From the NCBI GenBank assembly GCA_023384415.1, contig JAHDWJ010000002.1, positions 1 through 64,000 of the forward strand: DNA of 64,000 nucleotides, given 5' to 3'. The notes below the pieces were generated by a model. That model ran no database searches. It had not been told where the DNA came from and was given only the letters and a program-made list of their open reading frames with translations. Positions 61,894 through 64,000 of this stretch are shown here, in pieces (position 1 is the first letter of the stretch; every line of letters begins with the position of its first letter). A program made the position numbers and the translations under genes. Source of the stretch: Anaerolineae bacterium. GTDB lineage: Bacteria > Chloroflexota > Anaerolineae > Promineifilales > Promineifilaceae.

Positions 61894-62790
61894 ATGAAAC
61901 TCATCTCCTGGAAACGACCCACCGCCAATCAGCTATGGCACGCCACCCTCAGCCTCTCGACCTTGATGGCGGGGGCAGTGCTTTCGGCTTTGGGGTATGC
62001 CCTATTCCTGGTGCCGTTTAAGATTGCCGCTGGGGGAGTGAGTGGTATCAGCATCATCATCAACCATTACACCGGTTGGCCGGTTGGGGTGCTTTACTTT
62101 GTGATGAATATACCCCTACTGGTGTTGGGCTTTTTTCACCTGGGGCGATGGCAATTTATCTGGAAAACATTGGTGGCTGTGACATTGTTCTCCGCCTTTT
62201 CTGACATTTTCATCGCCTATTTGCCGCTGGTTATGGAACATTATCCCATCAATCAAGACGTTCTCCTGAATGCCGTGTATGGGGGTATTTTGGGGGGTGT
62301 TGGCGGGGGGTTTATTTACCGGTTTGGTGGCACGATGGGGGGAACAAGCATCATTGGCCGCATTATTCAACAGCGCACCGGCATCCCCCTCAGTCAGATT
62401 TTCCTCTATACCGATGGGGTAGTTATCTTCCTGGCTGGGCTGATCTTTGGCTGGCAGGTAGCCTTATATGCGTTATTGACCCTTTTTCTTACCGGGATGG
62501 CCTCTGATTATACCCTGGAAGGACCGAGCAGTGTGCGGACGGCAACGATTATTACCGATGAGCCAGAGCAGGTAGCCCAGGCATTGATCAAGGAGTTGGG
62601 GCGTGGGGTAAGTCAATGGCAAATTACCGGTGGCTACACAGGTGAAGCCCATGGGATGCTGTTTTGCACGGTGTTCCGGCCCCAGGTGAATGACCTTAAA
62701 CGGGTGGTGGCCCAGGTGGATAAAAAGGCGTTTGTGGTGATTGGTACGGCGCATCAGGCTTTGGGGTTTGGGTTTACGCCACTGAAATAA
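61894..62790 (+). CDS. YitT-family membrane protein
   Basis: 298 residues from the ATG at 61894; the open frame runs upstream through a low-complexity tract that is not protein-like. Five membrane helices (about 20-190; GYALFLVPFKIAAGGVSGIS is the family start) and a C-terminal DUF2179 domain (SSVRTATIITDEPEQVAQAL, then GGYTGEAHGMLFCTVFRPQ). YitT proteins are membrane proteins of uncertain, possibly transport-related function, and DUF2179 may bind a ligand. No ribosome-binding site precedes the ATG. Confidence 0.9.
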   Translation: MKLISWKRPTANQLWHATLSLSTLMAGAVLSALGYALFLVPFKIAAGGVSGISIIINHYTGWPVGVLYFVMNIPLLVLGFFHLGRWQFIWKTLVAVTLFSAFSDIFIAYLPLVMEHYPINQDVLLNAVYGGILGGVGGGFIYRFGGTMGGTSIIGRIIQQRTGIPLSQIFLYTDGVVIFLAGLIFGWQVALYALLTLFLTGMASDYTLEGPSSVRTATIITDEPEQVAQALIKELGRGVSQWQITGGYTGEAHGMLFCTVFRPQVNDLKRVVAQVDKKAFVVIGTAHQALGFGFTPLK

Positions 62791-62829
62791 GTCTCGAGTT
62801 CCTGGTTTCGAGTTTCGAGTTGCTCGTTG
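62791..62829. repeat. Word-like tract (GTTTCGAGTTTCGAGTTGCTCG)
   Basis: TCTCGAGTTCCTGGTTTCGA and GTTTCGAGTTGCTCG words; this is the reverse complement of the CTCGAAAC type seen at 38000, 43800 and 54922. Confidence 0.7.
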
Positions 62830-64000
62830 GTGAAACAGTTTTTTATTTTAAGGACAGGTTGGCAAAGGGTTGGCCTCATCGTTATCCCCATGGGGGCAGC
62901 GCTGCTTCTTTATGCCCCAGTTCTGAAGCTCCCCCTCATTTATGATACATTGCTCCATATCCGCATTACGGGAGAATTGGATTGGCGAACGGTGTGGCTG
63001 CCAACCAGCTCTTTTGGCTTTTATCGGCCGCTGACGTTTGTGCCATTGTTGTTAGTTCAAGAGTTGTTTGGGGGGTATCCCCCCTGGCTGCTGCAAGGGT
63101 TAAACTGGGGACAGCATGGGATCAATGTATTTCTTCTCAGCAGTCTAAGCCTGCGCCTCTGGCCGGATCGCCCCTGGCAAGCGATGCTGACTGGCCTGCT
63201 TTTTGCTCTTTTTCCTTTTTCGTATCAGGCAGTTGCTGTTTATGGGCATAATGTCCACCCCACAACGGCGGGGCTGTTGTTGTTAGGATTGCATCTGTAT
63301 GTGTGGGCGGAGTCAGGGGAAGGGGGGAGCAGAAAGCGGTGGCTGGGGGTGGGGGCTGTTTTTGGGTTGGGGTTGTTGAGCCATGAGTCGGCGATTTTGT
63401 TTGGCGGGCTGGCAGGGTTGGTGGTCGTTGGCCGCTGGTTGTTAGCGGCTGGTGATTTCAGACGGCTGGGGGATGAGGTGTGGCGCTCCCCCTGGCTGTT
63501 TTTTTTGGTTTTGGGGGTGGGGTATTTTGTTCTGTACCAGTTTTTGCCTATCAGCCGTGCCCCGCAAGCGGCCGCAGCCTCATTCGCTGCCTGGCTATTA
63601 AAAGGGTTATACGTGGGGCAGGCGGCCGCGTATCCATTTACCTGGCTGGCCCATTTTTTCCCCTCAGCCTGGGGGAGTGGGGTGGTGCTGTTGGGCGCGG
63701 CCGCGACCCTGCTGCTCACTATCCTGGCCTGGCGTCTGCCCCATAACCGTCCGGTACTGCTCCTGGGGTGGGGCTGGTGGGCGGCCGCGTCCCTCGTTAT
63801 CACCCTCCCCCTCTCCGCCGACTACCTGCTCCACGGCCCCCGGCTGCTCTACCTCAGCGCCATCGGCCTGGCCATCGCCTGGGGGGGAATTATCGGGGGG
63901 AGTTCCCCTCTCGCTCCCTCGCAACCTCGCTTACTCCCCTACCTCCTCCTGGCCCTCATCCTCATCCCTAACTGGCTCTTTGTGCGGGCGCGGTTGGCGG
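62830..64000 (+). CDS. Polytopic membrane protein, possible GT-C glycosyltransferase (cut by the right edge)
   Basis: Open without a stop from the GTG at 62830 to the window end (390 codons); an ATG at 62890 is an alternative start. The frame opens directly after the YitT stop. About nine hydrophobic helices are visible, starting VGLIVIPMGAALLLYAPVL. The first outer loop holds LIYDTLLH and FGFYRPLTF, and later HNVHPTTAGLLLLGLHLYVW and SHESAILFGGLAG. This resembles dolichyl-phosphate-mannose-type GT-C proteins or O-antigen-ligase-like membrane proteins, but no firm motif is seen. It has four GCGGCCGC copies, all read as Ala-Ala-Ala. Confidence 0.7.
   Translation, partial: MKQFFILRTGWQRVGLIVIPMGAALLLYAPVLKLPLIYDTLLHIRITGELDWRTVWLPTSSFGFYRPLTFVPLLLVQELFGGYPPWLLQGLNWGQHGINVFLLSSLSLRLWPDRPWQAMLTGLLFALFPFSYQAVAVYGHNVHPTTAGLLLLGLHLYVWAESGEGGSRKRWLGVGAVFGLGLLSHESAILFGGLAGLVVVGRWLLAAGDFRRLGDEVWRSPWLFFLVLGVGYFVLYQFLPISRAPQAAAASFAAWLLKGLYVGQAAAYPFTWLAHFFPSAWGSGVVLLGAAATLLLTILAWRLPHNRPVLLLGWGWWAAASLVITLPLSADYLLHGPRLLYLSAIGLAIAWGGIIGGSSPLAPSQPRLLPYLLLALILIPNWLFVRARLA

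Larger units (their letters stand above)
79..63788. repeat. Highly iterated palindrome GCGGCCGC (about 100 copies)
   Basis: The 8-mer GCGGCCGC was counted by eye at about 102 places, for example 79, 287, 368, 3277, 6027, 9429, 14801, 14817, 19659, 27474, 32289, 32379, 34726, 34732, 40133, 45113, 50774, 56513, 61074 and 63781. About 2 are expected in 64 kb at this base composition. The flanks are most often C before and G after, giving CGCGGCCGCG. Copies inside genes are read in all frames (Ala-Ala-Ala, Arg-Pro, Gly-Arg), so a DNA-level property rather than a protein motif is being maintained. It is densest at 27-30.9, 32.2-35.4 and 38-40.2 kb, and absent from gyrB and groEL/groES. Confidence 0.95.

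Noticed and set aside
62982..63803. Short frames near the right edge on both strands
   Set aside because: They are shadows of the open-ended membrane-protein frame that runs from 62830 to the window end.

Overview
The window looks like a contiguous piece of a Chloroflexota (Anaerolineae-like) chromosome of roughly 55% GC. The lineage is an inference. It rests on secreted subtilisin-like proteases ending in a short Y-M-P-x-x-x-R-x-N type tail, a B12-dependent class II ribonucleotide reductase with NrdR, a groESL operon with CIRCE, and many hairpin-like or word-like intergenic repeats. No rRNA, tRNA, CRISPR array, phage or transposase gene was found. The most striking global property is the 8-bp palindrome GCGGCCGC: about 100 copies by hand count where about two are expected. 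This resembles the HIP1 iterated palindrome of cyanobacteria but has a different sequence.

Layout. 0-2.2 kb: a DNA methyltransferase plus a probable PD-(D/E)xK endonuclease, then a CBS protein. 2.5-4.4 kb: a transmembrane Ser/Thr kinase. 4.8-15 kb: three tandem secreted S8 proteases, one carrying a CHRD domain inserted in front of its catalytic core. 15.5-19.9 kb: an aminotransferase-V/cysteine desulfurase-like enzyme, gyrB and a membrane protein. 20.4-22.7 kb: MoxR-DUF58 pair. 22.9-27 kb (minus strand): Nudix, rlmH, mtaB, a 77-bp tandem repeat, DinB, hydrolase. 27-31 kb: GT-C glycosyltransferase and amidohydrolase. 31-31.8 kb: a decayed ATPase/TOPRIM pair. 31.9-37.3 kb: an arginine biosynthesis cluster (argC, argB, argD, short argA-like GNAT, argG). 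It is headed by what reads as a complete transcription attenuator with an arginine-rich leader peptide.

37.4-49.3 kb: ICMT-like methyltransferase, GAF/PAS histidine kinase, anchored surface protein, PlsC, patatin, a Clp-type AAA+ ATPase with a degenerate first Walker B, DinB, and a lamin-tail/phospholipase-D-like secreted protein. 49.5-49.8 kb: a small, well-framed gene for a lasso-like RiPP precursor. 50-53 kb: nrdJ and nrdR behind a pair of NrdR boxes 41 bp apart. 53.2-56.5 kb: SAM methyltransferase, ECF sigma factor, zinc-finger anti-sigma and an adhesin/bactofilin-like membrane protein. 56.7-60.1 kb: rocD, and groEL/groES controlled by one perfect and one imperfect CIRCE. 60.3-64 kb: FAD and 2Fe-2S subunits of a xanthine dehydrogenase-type enzyme without a molybdenum subunit, a YitT protein, and a membrane protein cut by the right edge.

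Regulatory logic visible in the DNA: arginine supply probably gates argC onward by ribosome stalling. NrdR probably represses its own gene and nrdJ. HrcA probably represses groESL. The sigma/anti-sigma pair probably responds to an envelope signal. Coordinates of starts were adjusted to ribosome-binding sites where these were clear.
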